From contig NZ_PDYM01000012.1 of NCBI RefSeq assembly GCF_002743055.1, positions 1 through 64,000 of the forward strand: 64,000 nucleotides of DNA. The letters run 5' to 3'. Source of the stretch: Sporosarcina sp. P13. Lineage in GTDB: Bacteria > Bacillota > Bacilli > Bacillales_A > Planococcaceae. Below the pieces are notes generated by a model that was not told the origin of the DNA, made no database searches, and saw only the letters and a program-made list of their open reading frames with translations. Shown here in pieces: positions 9,244 through 18,642 of this stretch; position 1 is the stretch's first letter; every line of letters starts with the position of its first letter. The translations under genes were made by a program, and so were the position numbers.

Positions 9244-10028
9244 GAACGAATTCCTTGCTTTGCCACTTTAAGAGACTGTAGCGCTTCTTTCACTGAGTCA
9301 CTACGCATTAATGATTCTCCAACTAGCACGGCACTCGCTCCAGCCTTCGCTGCACGTTCCGCGTCTGCAGGTCCCCAAATTCCACTTTCACTAATGAAAA
9401 CACGTTCTTCATCGAACGGGAACTGTGCTGCAATTAGCTCCGTCTGCGCCAAATCTACTTCAAATGTATGCAAATCACGGTTATTGACACCAATAATTTT
9501 CGCATCAATCGCCAGTGCGCGATGTAATTCTTCCACATTATGAACTTCTACAAGTACATCCAGTCCTTGTTCATTGGCATACGTATACAATCTACCAAGG
9601 GTTTTGTCATCTAATGCTGCAACAATTAATAAAATAACGGACGCGCCAGCACTTTTCGCTTGATCAATCTGTATTTCATGAATCATAAAGTCCTTACAAA
9701 GCAACGCAATCGGCACAGCTTCTGCAACTGCAGCCAAGTCTTCAAACGAACCTTTGAAAAACTCATAATCTGTCAAAACAGATATACATGCAGCACCCGC
9801 TTCATAGTATGCTGTTGCTTGTTTAACTGGATTTGCACCTTCAGCAATCAATCCTTTAGAAGGTGATGCACGTTTCATCTCTGAAATCACTTGCAATTGC
9901 TGGGCTTTTCGCAACGTAGTATAAAGTGAAGGACGCGTCAGTTCTTTTTCAGGAAATACCGTTTTATCCGCTAGTAGTTTTTCTACTTCTATTTTCTTCT
10001 GCGCAATAATTCTATCTAAAATCGTCAT
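9240..10028 (-). CDS. trpC: Indole-3-glycerol-phosphate synthase
   Basis: Closes the indole ring from CdRP with loss of CO2 and water. The 262-aa protein has the expected EMKRASPSKG, CKDFMI, GVNNRDLHTFEV and SESGI segments holding the catalytic Lys and Glu residues. It is a stand-alone enzyme, not a TrpCF fusion. Overlaps trpD by 4 bp. Confidence 0.96.
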   Translation of the reverse strand: MTILDRIIAQKKIEVEKLLADKTVFPEKELTRPSLYTTLRKAQQLQVISEMKRASPSKGLIAEGANPVKQATAYYEAGAACISVLTDYEFFKGSFEDLAAVAEAVPIALLCKDFMIHEIQIDQAKSAGASVILLIVAALDDKTLGRLYTYANEQGLDVLVEVHNVEELHRALAIDAKIIGVNNRDLHTFEVDLAQTELIAAQFPFDEERVFISESGIWGPADAERAAKAGASAVLVGESLMRSDSVKEALQSLKVAKQGIRS

Positions 10029-11062
10029 TGGGTAACCGCCTTCTGCCGAATCATTTCACTAAATGCAATGACGGCTTCTAATTTTTCTAATGCTCTTCCG
10101 GATAAGATGCTATCCGTCGCGCGCTTGACACCTTCTTGAATCGTTGCCACTTGACCATTCGCAAACAAACCAATACCTGCATTCAAAACGACTGTATCAA
10201 ACTTCGGACCACGTTCGCCATTCAAAATTGCTCGTGTGGTCGCTGCGTTCTCTACTGCGTCTCCACCTTTTATAGCGGATAGTGGTGCGTACTCCAAACC
10301 TACATCATCCGCAGTTAATGAAAACGGAATCAGATCTCCATGATCGAGTAGTACAAATTCGTTTTGACCTGCAAGGGATGCTTCGTCCATTCCACCAGCA
10401 CCGCTCACTACGATCGCTCTTTCACGTCCAAGCATTCTCAACACAGATGCATATTCCATGATGAAGTCTGGTCGGTTAATTCCCGTGAATTGTGTCTCTA
10501 GTGATACTGGATTCGTCAGAGGTCCAACCAAGTTAAAGATCGTCGGTTTACCAATTTTATTACGAATAGCACCGATGCGCTTCATTTTCGGATGAATAGC
10601 TGGTGCGAATAAGAAGGCAATCCCTTCTTGTTCAAGCAATCGCTGCATATCTGTCGTTTGATAGTCTGAATGAATACCGAGCGCATCAAGAACGTCCTGA
10701 CTTCCTGCTGCACTGGAAATTTTCCGGTTGCCGTGTTTAGCGACTTGTACGCCTGCACCCGCTAAAACGAATGCAGCGGTTGTGCTGATATTAAATGTAT
10801 TAACACCATCTCCACCTGTTCCACAGTTATCTAAATATCGAGCGGATGCTGGTGTTAAATCGATTGCGTATGATTTCATGACGGCTGCTAAGGCAGCGAC
10901 TTCATGAGAGGTTTCACCTTTTTTAGACAGGGCGTTTAGAAATTGTATGATTTGCTCTTCATTTGTTTCTTCATTAAATAGCAATTCAGCTACATGTTTC
11001 ATTTCCTCGTACATGAGGTGACCATTTTTCTCTACTATGCTTATATACTTTTCCACGCTCAT
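10025..11062 (-). CDS. trpD: Anthranilate phosphoribosyltransferase
   Basis: Transfers phosphoribose from PRPP to anthranilate. The PRPP-binding GTGGDG loop lies at residues 81-86, followed by NTFNIST, and KHGNRKISS and the later Asp/Glu pair bind anthranilate and metal. Length 345 aa is usual. Begins 35 bp after trpE. Confidence 0.96.
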   Translation of the reverse strand: MSVEKYISIVEKNGHLMYEEMKHVAELLFNEETNEEQIIQFLNALSKKGETSHEVAALAAVMKSYAIDLTPASARYLDNCGTGGDGVNTFNISTTAAFVLAGAGVQVAKHGNRKISSAAGSQDVLDALGIHSDYQTTDMQRLLEQEGIAFLFAPAIHPKMKRIGAIRNKIGKPTIFNLVGPLTNPVSLETQFTGINRPDFIMEYASVLRMLGRERAIVVSGAGGMDEASLAGQNEFVLLDHGDLIPFSLTADDVGLEYAPLSAIKGGDAVENAATTRAILNGERGPKFDTVVLNAGIGLFANGQVATIQEGVKRATDSILSGRALEKLEAVIAFSEMIRQKAVTQ

Positions 11063-11096
11063 CTCTCCTCTTCTCGTCTGAAAAATACCCTATAGA

Positions 11097-12479
11097 TTAC
11101 TTTGCCGGTTCGGTTGCTTCGAGCAAGGACCGGGCTTTATTTGATGTTTCTTTATATTCCAATGCTGGAACAGAAGCTTCTACTACGCCAGCTCCTGCTT
11201 GGACGTATGCTTTGCCGTCTTTGACTAACATCGTACGGATTGTGAGTGCAAAGTCGATATTACCATTTAGGCCGATATAGCCGATTGCGCCTCCGTAAAT
11301 TCCGCGATGCTGATCTTCTAGTTCGTCGATAATCGTCATAGCTGCTGGTTTAGGGGAGCCTGTTACAGTTCCCGCTGGCAATGTCGCCTTCAGTGCGTCA
11401 AGTGCATGTAATCCAGGTGCTAAATCGCCTTCTACTACAGAAACTAGATGCATGACGTGCTCGTACCGTACCGTTTCTAAGTAATTTGCTACTTCAATCG
11501 TTTCTGGGCGACAAATTTGTTCTAGTTCTTTTTTGCTTACTTCTACTAGCATATCGTGCTCGGACAATTCTTTCGGATCGTTGCGCAACTCTTTTTCAAG
11601 CGCTTGATCTTCCGCTTCATCGCGCCCTCTTCTACGCGTTCCTGCGATTGGGTTCGTCAATACTTTGTCTCCTGTAACGCGTACAAGACTTTCAGGTGAT
11701 GTGCCGATCACTGTATGATCTTCAAATTCCATGTAGTACATATACGGAGATGGATTGCGTCGACGCAACCTACGGTAAAGTGCGAATGGATCACCTGTGA
11801 TATCCGCTTCGAAACGACGGGATAATACCACTTGCTCAGCTTGCCCTTCTTTAATTGCATCGATAACAATCTGCACACGGCGTTCAAATTCTTCTTTTGA
11901 AATTGCGCACCGATAATCAGAAATGGATACTTCCTCTTCCTGATCTACTGAACCGTTTACGATCATATCTTCAATTTCATCTAAGTCTGGTGCTTCGTAG
12001 ACTGGATTAATCTCTGTATGAAGCAACGTTACTTCATGTAATTTATGATCATAAATTACGACTGTATCGTAAATATTGAAGTAGACATCTGGAACATTCA
12101 GATCATCTGCTGTACGTTTTTCACCGTTACGTGCTGCTCCATATCCTACATAGCCAACCGCTCCACCTGTGAACGGGAACCCTGCATCTTCTGTAATACG
12201 AGGCATCAAACGTTTCAGTAATGTATATAAATCGCCTTCATGTCTATATGTTTTATCCGTAGAATAAACGATTTCTTCTACTACACCGTCCCGTCCGCGA
12301 TAGGCTTTTTGAGGATTGAGTCCGATGAATGAGTAACGTCCAGAACCACTTGCTTGAGAAGAACTTTCCAGCAAAAACTTATGATTCCCTTTCAGTCTTC
12401 TAAAAATCAGGATCGGTGTTAAGGAATCCCCATCAATCTTTCTTGTCGTTACGCGTAAGCTCTTCTTTTCTGTCATCAT
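11097..12479 (-). CDS. trpE: Anthranilate synthase component I
   Basis: Makes anthranilate from chorismate with ammonia supplied by a glutamine amidotransferase. No trpG lies here; in Bacillales the amidotransferase (PabA/TrpG) is usually shared from the folate operon. The N-terminal LLESS motif (about residues 36-40) is the tryptophan feedback site. The chorismate-binding domain follows, with IAGTRRRG and LPAGTVTGSPK. I chose the ATG seven bases after AGGAG; upstream in-frame codons overlap that site. The protein of 460 aa is shorter than B. subtilis TrpE. Transcribed behind a Trp T-box. Confidence 0.95.
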   Translation of the reverse strand: MMTEKKSLRVTTRKIDGDSLTPILIFRRLKGNHKFLLESSSQASGSGRYSFIGLNPQKAYRGRDGVVEEIVYSTDKTYRHEGDLYTLLKRLMPRITEDAGFPFTGGAVGYVGYGAARNGEKRTADDLNVPDVYFNIYDTVVIYDHKLHEVTLLHTEINPVYEAPDLDEIEDMIVNGSVDQEEEVSISDYRCAISKEEFERRVQIVIDAIKEGQAEQVVLSRRFEADITGDPFALYRRLRRRNPSPYMYYMEFEDHTVIGTSPESLVRVTGDKVLTNPIAGTRRRGRDEAEDQALEKELRNDPKELSEHDMLVEVSKKELEQICRPETIEVANYLETVRYEHVMHLVSVVEGDLAPGLHALDALKATLPAGTVTGSPKPAAMTIIDELEDQHRGIYGGAIGYIGLNGNIDFALTIRTMLVKDGKAYVQAGAGVVEASVPALEYKETSNKARSLLEATEPAK

Positions 12480-12532
12480 ATCCATTCTCCTCTTCTCTAT
12501 CATCTATAGACACCATACTCTCAATAAAATAT

Positions 12533-12863
12533 AAAAAGCCCTCTGCAGACAGACCTATTTAGCCTGTTGCAGAGGACGATTAATAACCGCGTTGCCACCT
12601 CAAATTGAAGAGTCGAAGCCCTTCCACTTTATGTGTTCTCACACTGCCCTTAACGCAGGCCAACGTCTGTTTTAATTAAAACAGCTGCCATAAGTCCATT
12701 CACGACTGTCGTGTATCAGTTTGCACCATCCACTGACTCTCTAGAAAGCACGTTCAATCGTTACTCTTCTTATTCATATCTTTTCACTATTCTCTTCTCA
12801 ACTATCTCATCTCAGCTAACGTGGACGACTCCGCTATCGAAATCTTCTGTCCCTCTAGTTATT
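12533..12863 (-). promoter_or_regulatory. T-box riboswitch of the trp operon (Trp specifier)
   Basis: The minus strand carries the T-box signature AGGTGGCAACGCGG (12587-12600), then a terminator (CCTCTGCA...TGCAGAGG plus U-run, 12533-12576). Upstream is a stem I apical part, AGAGAGTCAGTGGATGGTG. A GAATGGAC segment places UGG (plus-strand cca, 12696-12698) in the specifier position. Uncharged tRNA-Trp should pair with UGG and the T-box to favour antitermination, so the operon is induced on tryptophan starvation. Confidence 0.92.
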
Positions 12864-12869
12864 ACATTT

Positions 12870-12898
12870 ATCTTAATACGCAGAATCTTTAATGTCAA
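12870..12898 (-). promoter_or_regulatory. trp operon promoter
   Basis: Minus strand TTGACA (12893-12898), 17-bp spacer, TAAGAT (12870-12875). Predicted start near 12863, giving a T-box leader of about 380 nt before trpE. Confidence 0.75.
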
Positions 12899-12916
12899 CA
12901 TCTTATTATAGTGAAA

Positions 12917-12925
12917 TGTTATAAT
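12917..12925 (+). promoter_or_regulatory. Extended -10 promoter of rluF
   Basis: TGTTATAAT is a perfect -10 with extended TG, 36 bp before the rluF ATG and back-to-back with the trp promoter. No good -35 is visible. Confidence 0.55.
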
Positions 12926-12960
12926 CAACATATTGAGACAAGTTCGGAAGGAGAGTTTAT

Positions 12961-13665
12961 ATGCGTATCAATAAATTTTTAAGTGGAGCAGGTATTGTAT
13001 CAAGACGAGGAGCCGATCAATGGATTGCAGACGGTCGTATCAAAATTAACGGACAACTTGCGGAGCTTGGCAGTAAAGTAGAACTAGGTGACGAAGTGGT
13101 AGTAGACGGGAAACTCATACAACAAGAAGAGAAACTTGTTTATATCATGCTCAACAAACCTGTTGGCATAACAAGCACCACTGAGCGTCACATCAAAGGC
13201 AATGTAGTCGATTTCATTAATCACACACTACGTATTTTCCATATAGGTAGATTGGACAAAGATTCAGACGGTCTACTGTTATTGACGAATGATGGTGATA
13301 TTGTCAATGAAATCTTACGAGAAGAACACGGACATGAAAAGGAATATATTGTTACTGTGGATAGCCCGATTACTGAATCCTTCATTAAACAAATGGAGAG
13401 TGGTGTAAAGATTCTTGATACCGTGACCAAACCGTGTACAGTTACTAAACTTGGCCCCCGAACATTTTCTATTATCTTAAAACAAGGCTTAAATCGACAA
13501 ATCCGTCGAATGTGTGCAGCACTAGGCTATCATATTAACCGTCTACAACGCGTACGGATTCTTAATATCGAATTGGATGATTTGGCGATTGGTGAGTGGC
13601 GGGAACTGACAGATGCAGAGCGCCAGAAACTATTTCAACTATTACATTACGAACCTAAAAGATAG
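12961..13665 (+). CDS. rluF: 23S rRNA pseudouridine synthase, RluF-like
   Basis: Isomerises uridine to pseudouridine in rRNA. The 234-aa protein has an N-terminal S4 RNA-binding domain (about 1-50, beginning MRINKFLSGAG), then the RsuA-family catalytic domain. The catalytic Asp99 is in the motif GRLDKDSDGLLLLTNDG. The later GLNRQIRRMCAALGY segment, with NRLQRVRI, is characteristic of RluF (23S U2604) rather than RluB. RBS GGAAGGAGAG precedes the ATG. Monocistronic; it faces away from trp. Confidence 0.85.
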   Translation: MRINKFLSGAGIVSRRGADQWIADGRIKINGQLAELGSKVELGDEVVVDGKLIQQEEKLVYIMLNKPVGITSTTERHIKGNVVDFINHTLRIFHIGRLDKDSDGLLLLTNDGDIVNEILREEHGHEKEYIVTVDSPITESFIKQMESGVKILDTVTKPCTVTKLGPRTFSIILKQGLNRQIRRMCAALGYHINRLQRVRILNIELDDLAIGEWRELTDAERQKLFQLLHYEPKR

Positions 13666-13689
13666 TAGTGAGGATGGGACAAAACCTCT

Positions 13690-13728
13690 AAATGCATGAA
13701 GGACTAATTCGCCTTCTTGCATTTTTTT
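13690..13728 (+). terminator. Terminator after rluF
   Basis: Stem AAATGCA-GAAGG/CCTTC-TGCATTT with a U-run. The rest of 13666-14014 holds no gene; only an AT-rich promoter region for the next gene is visible. Confidence 0.8.
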
Positions 13729-14014
13729 GACTACGCATTTATAAACGTATTTTTTAAGATACAGAACCGCAGGGGAACGGACTTTTTTCTAGTAATGTCA
13801 CAGCCCCTTCTTTATTTGATGACTTTCCTATTCATAAATACTTAATTTTTCCATCTGACTAGTTCAATACTCTCTCTCCCTGTGATATAATTATCCGAAA
13901 AGTCTATAGCATATGATTTATTCATCATTTTAAAATATATTTTAAAAGGTTAGACGATCACTGAAACTATCATACTATAAATAAACAGATGTCTTGAGAG
14001 AGGAAGTTAGTTTG

Positions 14015-16435
14015 ATGTCTTTTCACACATCTACATTCAATCCATCTTTATCTACCTTATTTGAAGAATCGTTCTGTTTATCTCTTATTGATTTACACGG
14101 CAGACTGACCTATGTCAATCAGAACTTTTGCGAGTTGACTGGCTATAGAAAAGATGAATTAATAGGAAGTACGTTGGAACTGCTAAATAAAGAACGACTA
14201 ATTGCAGATACTCTTAACGTATTGAAAGAACACTTCGCTGTACATAAAGTGTATCAAGAGACTGTGTGTATATTTTCAAAGTATAGTCAAAAGTATTGGT
14301 TGGATGTTACGATTGTTCCTATTTACGATCCTATTGGACAATTGACTCATTACTTATCACTCGGTATTGATATCACAGATTCTAAGCTCGTCTCACATGA
14401 ATTTGCAAAAACACGCAATGACCTCCATAACTTCAAGTATGCACTAGACGAAGCAGCTGTTGTAGCAATCTGCAACGCACAGGGTGTAATCACATATGTC
14501 AACGACCAATTCTGCCAACTTTCCAAATACTCACGAGACGAACTCATAGGCAATACACACCGCGTGGTCAATTCAGGAACCCATCCTATAAGTTTTTTCA
14601 AGGAGATGTGGCGTACCATTAGTTCGGGAAGAGTTTGGCGCGGCAATATTCGAAACTTGTCGAAGCTAGGTGACTATTATTGGGTGAATACAACGATTGT
14701 TCCATTTATAGGACTCGACGGAGAGCCATTCCAATACATTGCTATTCGACAGGACGTCACCTCACATAAAGCAGCTGAAAGTTCTTTAGAAATAGCACTT
14801 AAGAATGATTTTAATACTACCGTTAAAAATCTACAAAATGCTATTTTCAAATATTCCTTTGATGAAAATAAGAACATTAACATTACATTACTTGAAGGAA
14901 AAATTGTTAAAAAACTAGGTATGACCACCGACACACTTAATCAATTGGCATTTAACGAAGATTCGGATTTACCTAATTTTAAAAGACAGTTGTTAGAAGG
15001 TTTGTTAGGCCGCAGTTCACAGTTTGAATTCGAGTACATGTCCTACACCTTCCTCGTCTATCTTTCTCCTATTTTAGAAGAAAGACGTGTAGTAGAAGTT
15101 GTTGGAACTGCAATCGATATTTCAGACAGAAAAAAAGCCGAGAAACTTGTAGAACATATGGCGTTTCACGATCATTTGACCGGGCTTCCAAATAGACGCT
15201 TACTGAAGCAAACAGTCGAAGATCTAATTGATAAAAGGGCTAAATCTAATGACCCCTTTGCCTTACTTTTTATTGATTTAGATCGCTTTAAGAACATCAA
15301 CGATTCGATGGGTCATTATGTTGGTGACCAACTACTAAAGGCAGTCGGTGAACGATTAAAATTACTCGTCCGACAATGTGGTCTAGTCGCTCGACTCAGC
15401 GGTGATGAATTCATCATTCTATGTACGTCCACTACCAAAGTAGGCGTTCAATTAATAGCAAAGCGAATCGTCGAAGAAGTATCAAAGTCCTTCCTTATTA
15501 ATAATTTAGAGATATTTATCGCACCAAGCATTGGAATTAGCATGTTCCCTGAAGACGGAAAAGACTATGACACTCTCATTCGTAATGCAGACTCCGCTAT
15601 GTACTTGGCAAAGCAATCTGGGAAAAGTACCTATCAATTTTTCACTGTAGAACTATATAACGATTTAATGGAACGGACATTGATCGAAATGGAGCTAAGA
15701 CAAGCACTAACGAAAGAAGAATTGACTCTCCACTACCAACCACAACTAAACTTTGAAACTGGAGAAATAAATGGTGTAGAAGCACTTTTACGCTGGGATC
15801 ACTCTTCACGCGGAATGATTTCACCAGGAAAATTCATCCCCATCGCAGAAGAGACAGGTATTATACTACCGATTGGTTTGTGGGTATTAGAGACAGCTTG
15901 TAAAAAAGCAAAGGAATGGCAAGATTTTGGGTATCCCCCAATTCAAATGAGTGTCAATGTATCGTTACGCCAGTTTAAGAGTCCAACCTTTATTTCAGAT
16001 TTAAAAAATACACTGCTAAAGACCGGATTACAACCGCAGTATTTAAATATCGAAATTACGGAGAGCATGACATCGGATGTAGATTATTGCCAGAGAATCC
16101 TACAAGAAATTCGGGAAATTGGAGTCAACACAAGTATTGATGATTTTGGGACAGGTTATTCGTCCTTAAATCATTTAAGTAAATTTCCAATTACCCATTT
16201 GAAAATAGATCAATCTTTCATCAGAGAATTGAGTACGAATTCTGTAATTGTCAAAGCCATTATTGATTTGGCTAAAAATTTACACTTACGAGTCATCGCT
16301 GAAGGAGTTGAAACCGAGGAGCAAGCTGAATTCTTAAAGGCACTTAAATGTGATGAAGCTCAAGGGTTCCTTTATTCGCGACCACTGCCATGTCATGAAA
16401 TTACAAACTTACTGAAAAGTATTTACTATAAATAA
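14015..16435 (+). CDS. PAS-PAS-PAS-GGDEF-EAL cyclic-di-GMP protein
   Basis: An 806-aa cytosolic signalling protein with no membrane segment. Residues about 10-125, 130-255 and 265-375 are PAS/PAC sensory units (for example YVNQNFCELTGY and YVNDQFCQLSKYS). A GGDEF domain follows with RLSGDEF (Ser462 in place of the first Gly, a substitution tolerated in active cyclases). The EAL domain begins at 589 (EALLRWDH) and keeps NIEITES, IDDFGTGYSSL, LKIDQSF and AEGVET, so phosphodiesterase activity is likely. ATG chosen behind AGAGGAAG; a TTG seven codons upstream is also in frame. Which activity dominates cannot be told. Confidence 0.92.
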   Translation: MSFHTSTFNPSLSTLFEESFCLSLIDLHGRLTYVNQNFCELTGYRKDELIGSTLELLNKERLIADTLNVLKEHFAVHKVYQETVCIFSKYSQKYWLDVTIVPIYDPIGQLTHYLSLGIDITDSKLVSHEFAKTRNDLHNFKYALDEAAVVAICNAQGVITYVNDQFCQLSKYSRDELIGNTHRVVNSGTHPISFFKEMWRTISSGRVWRGNIRNLSKLGDYYWVNTTIVPFIGLDGEPFQYIAIRQDVTSHKAAESSLEIALKNDFNTTVKNLQNAIFKYSFDENKNINITLLEGKIVKKLGMTTDTLNQLAFNEDSDLPNFKRQLLEGLLGRSSQFEFEYMSYTFLVYLSPILEERRVVEVVGTAIDISDRKKAEKLVEHMAFHDHLTGLPNRRLLKQTVEDLIDKRAKSNDPFALLFIDLDRFKNINDSMGHYVGDQLLKAVGERLKLLVRQCGLVARLSGDEFIILCTSTTKVGVQLIAKRIVEEVSKSFLINNLEIFIAPSIGISMFPEDGKDYDTLIRNADSAMYLAKQSGKSTYQFFTVELYNDLMERTLIEMELRQALTKEELTLHYQPQLNFETGEINGVEALLRWDHSSRGMISPGKFIPIAEETGIILPIGLWVLETACKKAKEWQDFGYPPIQMSVNVSLRQFKSPTFISDLKNTLLKTGLQPQYLNIEITESMTSDVDYCQRILQEIREIGVNTSIDDFGTGYSSLNHLSKFPITHLKIDQSFIRELSTNSVIVKAIIDLAKNLHLRVIAEGVETEEQAEFLKALKCDEAQGFLYSRPLPCHEITNLLKSIYYK

Positions 16436-16439
16436 ACAG

Positions 16440-16476
16440 AAAAACCTAGCGAATGTTACTATTCTCTAGGTTTTTT
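16440..16476 (+). terminator. Terminator after the PAS-GGDEF-EAL gene
   Basis: Stem AAAACCTAG/CTAGGTTTT with a following U-run. Confidence 0.85.
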
Positions 16477-16542
16477 ATTCTATTTGATAATGATATATTG
16501 AGTCTCCTTCAGAAAGAAACGTTATTAATTCTCGTACTAGTA

Positions 16543-16591
16543 TGCTATAGTCTTCACTGTATTCTAACATTTTAGATAAATAAAATGTTAG
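16543..16591 (+). promoter_or_regulatory. Promoter and leader hairpin of the NCS2 permease
   Basis: Extended -10 TGCTATAGT (16543-16551), then a perfect 11-bp inverted repeat CTAACATTTTA/TAAAATGTTAG (16564-16574 and 16581-16591) with a 6-nt loop, just after the predicted start. It could be an operator or a leader hairpin. No U-run follows, so it is not an intrinsic terminator. Confidence 0.45.
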
Positions 16592-16619
16592 CAAAGGACT
16601 TTCACAAGAGGTGATGTAA

Positions 16620-17915
16620 TTGGCAACAAATCAAATGCGGTATTCTGTCACCGCGTTAGCAGGATTTCAATGGCTGTTTTTCATGTTTGCTAATACTGTC
16701 GTCATTCCGATTTCAGTAGGTACAGCCTTTGATTTAGAGCAAATTGAAATCGTCTCTGCAATACAACGCTCCTTCATTTATACCGGAATAGCTTGTCTCT
16801 TACAAGGTATATTGGGCCATCGTTTGGCACTGATGGAAGGACAATCGGGATTATGGTGGGGTGTGGTACTTAGTTTAGCAGGTACTGCGAGTGCAATGGG
16901 GTTAAGTCTAACGACAGTCGGCGGCAGTATCGCAGTCGGCGCGATGATTTCTGGCGTTCTTGTTGCCGTGTTAGGTCTGCTTGGCATGGGTGAAATACTG
17001 AAAAAATGGTTTACACCTGCAGTGATGTTCGTATTTTTATTATTATTAGCCAATCAATTAATTACAATCTTCTTAAAAGGTATGATTGGTCTTAATGATG
17101 GTGAGTACATAAGTTTATCTACGACATTGTTTTCATTCGCTTTAGCTGCATTGACGATCTTAGTACACGTAAAAGGAAAAGGGATTATTAGCAGCTTGAA
17201 TCTACTCATTGGTATGACCGTTGGCTGGATTAGCGCGGTTTTGATTTTCCCACAAGAAGCAACAGAGACGATTAAAACAACACCTTTTATTCAGTGGTTT
17301 CCTTGGGGAGAACCGACATTTGAAATCGGAATTGTCATTATGGTTATCATTACAGGACTACTCAATACGACAAATACCATTGCAACGTTAAAAGGTGCGG
17401 AAGATATTTATGAAAAAGAAACGACAAAGAAGCAATACAAAATGTCCTTCTTCATTACAGGCGGATTAAATGTTGGAGCAGGTGCACTCGGAGTTGTACC
17501 TTACGCACCCTATGCTTCATCGATTGGCTTTTTGCAGTCAAGTGGAATTAAAGAGCGCACACCTTTCTTCATCGGTTCCATTCTGTTCATCAGCCTTGGC
17601 CTTATACCACCTTTAAGCGCATTCTTCTCTACCATTCCACAAAGTGTAGGGAATACGGTACTATTCGTAGCCTATTTACAGTTATTCCGTTCGGCATTGC
17701 GCAACATCGAAGGACTGACATTTGAGCCAAAGACTATTTACCGTGTAGCCCTTCCCGCATTGCTAGGTCTGTCAATCATGACGTTGCCAGCAGACGTCTT
17801 CGCTTCCCTACCAGAACTTGTACAACCATTGCTTTCTAGCGGTTTACTAGTAGGTATTCTTGCGGCATTATTAATGGAACTGATCTTCTGGATTGGCCAA
17901 CGCTTCCGCATGTAG
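16620..17915 (+). CDS. NCS2-family uracil/xanthine permease
   Basis: A 431-aa integral membrane protein with about 12-14 hydrophobic segments. It belongs to the nucleobase:cation symporter-2 group (UraA, PbuX and the B. subtilis YwdJ type), which imports uracil or purines with protons. The TTG start follows GAGGTGATGTAA. Typical features are the N-terminal GFQWLFFMFANTVVIPI, a MEGQSGLWWG segment and a NTTNTIATLKG segment in the transport core. The substrate cannot be fixed from sequence. It stands alone between two terminators. Confidence 0.82.
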   Translation: MATNQMRYSVTALAGFQWLFFMFANTVVIPISVGTAFDLEQIEIVSAIQRSFIYTGIACLLQGILGHRLALMEGQSGLWWGVVLSLAGTASAMGLSLTTVGGSIAVGAMISGVLVAVLGLLGMGEILKKWFTPAVMFVFLLLLANQLITIFLKGMIGLNDGEYISLSTTLFSFALAALTILVHVKGKGIISSLNLLIGMTVGWISAVLIFPQEATETIKTTPFIQWFPWGEPTFEIGIVIMVIITGLLNTTNTIATLKGAEDIYEKETTKKQYKMSFFITGGLNVGAGALGVVPYAPYASSIGFLQSSGIKERTPFFIGSILFISLGLIPPLSAFFSTIPQSVGNTVLFVAYLQLFRSALRNIEGLTFEPKTIYRVALPALLGLSIMTLPADVFASLPELVQPLLSSGLLVGILAALLMELIFWIGQRFRM

Positions 17916-17955
17916 CGCAGTGAAACGGTATTCTATCCGCTTTCTTTTACTTTGA

Positions 17956-17996
17956 ATACAAACAGCCCTGATCACATGCTTCAGGACTGTTTGTAT
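17956..17996. terminator. Bidirectional hairpin between convergent genes
   Basis: Inverted repeat ATACAAACAG(C)CCTGA/TCAGGACTGTTTGTAT lies between the NCS2 permease and the methyltransferase and includes the latter's stop codon. U-tracts are weak on both sides. Confidence 0.5.
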
Positions 17997-18592
17997 GTAT
18001 ACACTAGGAATAGTTCATTTTCATCATGTACTTGCAGATGTGTAATGGGGATTCGTGCTACCATTTCGAACGATGGATGACCTTGTAGAAATAGTTTATA
18101 AGCCGTAGTAGGGTAATACAAAATGATTTCAGCTGAACGTGGTGTGTCTCGCAAAGACAGGACAATATTGCGGATGACGGATCGGAATATTTCTATTGAA
18201 AAAGGATTGAAAAAGTAGAACGTAGCAGCATCTGATGGAATTTTATAACGTTCTGCTAATATACATTCAAACGAGATCTTACCTTTCTTCTTTGGAAAAG
18301 CCTGCCGATAATCCATTAAATTATTCATAGCATCTTGATAGAGTACGCTACTCATTTCAATCCCAATTGTATCCAGAAAATAAAGAGATTGCACATAAAT
18401 AGGTACCCTCCCTTTACCACAACCAAAATCAATTAAGCTACCATTTTTCAAGATCTCATGATTAGCAAACAAATAGTCCAGACCTTCATATGGCGTAGCC
18501 TCATAGCGATTATAATGCGCCAGCTGATGAACCCATTCACGCATACCAGCTGTTTTGATATGCAGACGCTTATCCATTACTTGTTCGTCCAT
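17981..18592 (-). CDS. SAM-dependent methyltransferase, class I
   Basis: A 203-aa protein with a Rossmann methyltransferase motif I at LIDFGCGKGRVPIY and a following acidic strand IGIEMS. Motif IV may be FYFFNPFS. The substrate is unknown; similar small proteins in Bacillales are annotated only as class I methyltransferases. I chose the ATG preceded by AAAGGAGAGG at good spacing. The gene follows the diguanylate cyclase on the same strand with a gap of about 50 bp, so they could be cotranscribed. Confidence 0.72.
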   Translation of the reverse strand: MDEQVMDKRLHIKTAGMREWVHQLAHYNRYEATPYEGLDYLFANHEILKNGSLIDFGCGKGRVPIYVQSLYFLDTIGIEMSSVLYQDAMNNLMDYRQAFPKKKGKISFECILAERYKIPSDAATFYFFNPFSIEIFRSVIRNIVLSLRDTPRSAEIILYYPTTAYKLFLQGHPSFEMVARIPITHLQVHDENELFLVYTYKQS

Positions 18593-18642
18593 CGAACCCT
18601 CTCCTTTGAATATCTTTCCAATCAAGAAAACCGCGGCATATC

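Noticed and set aside
17956-17996. Strong intrinsic terminator for both converging genes
   Set aside because: The hairpin is good but neither strand has a proper U-run, so it was listed with lower confidence.
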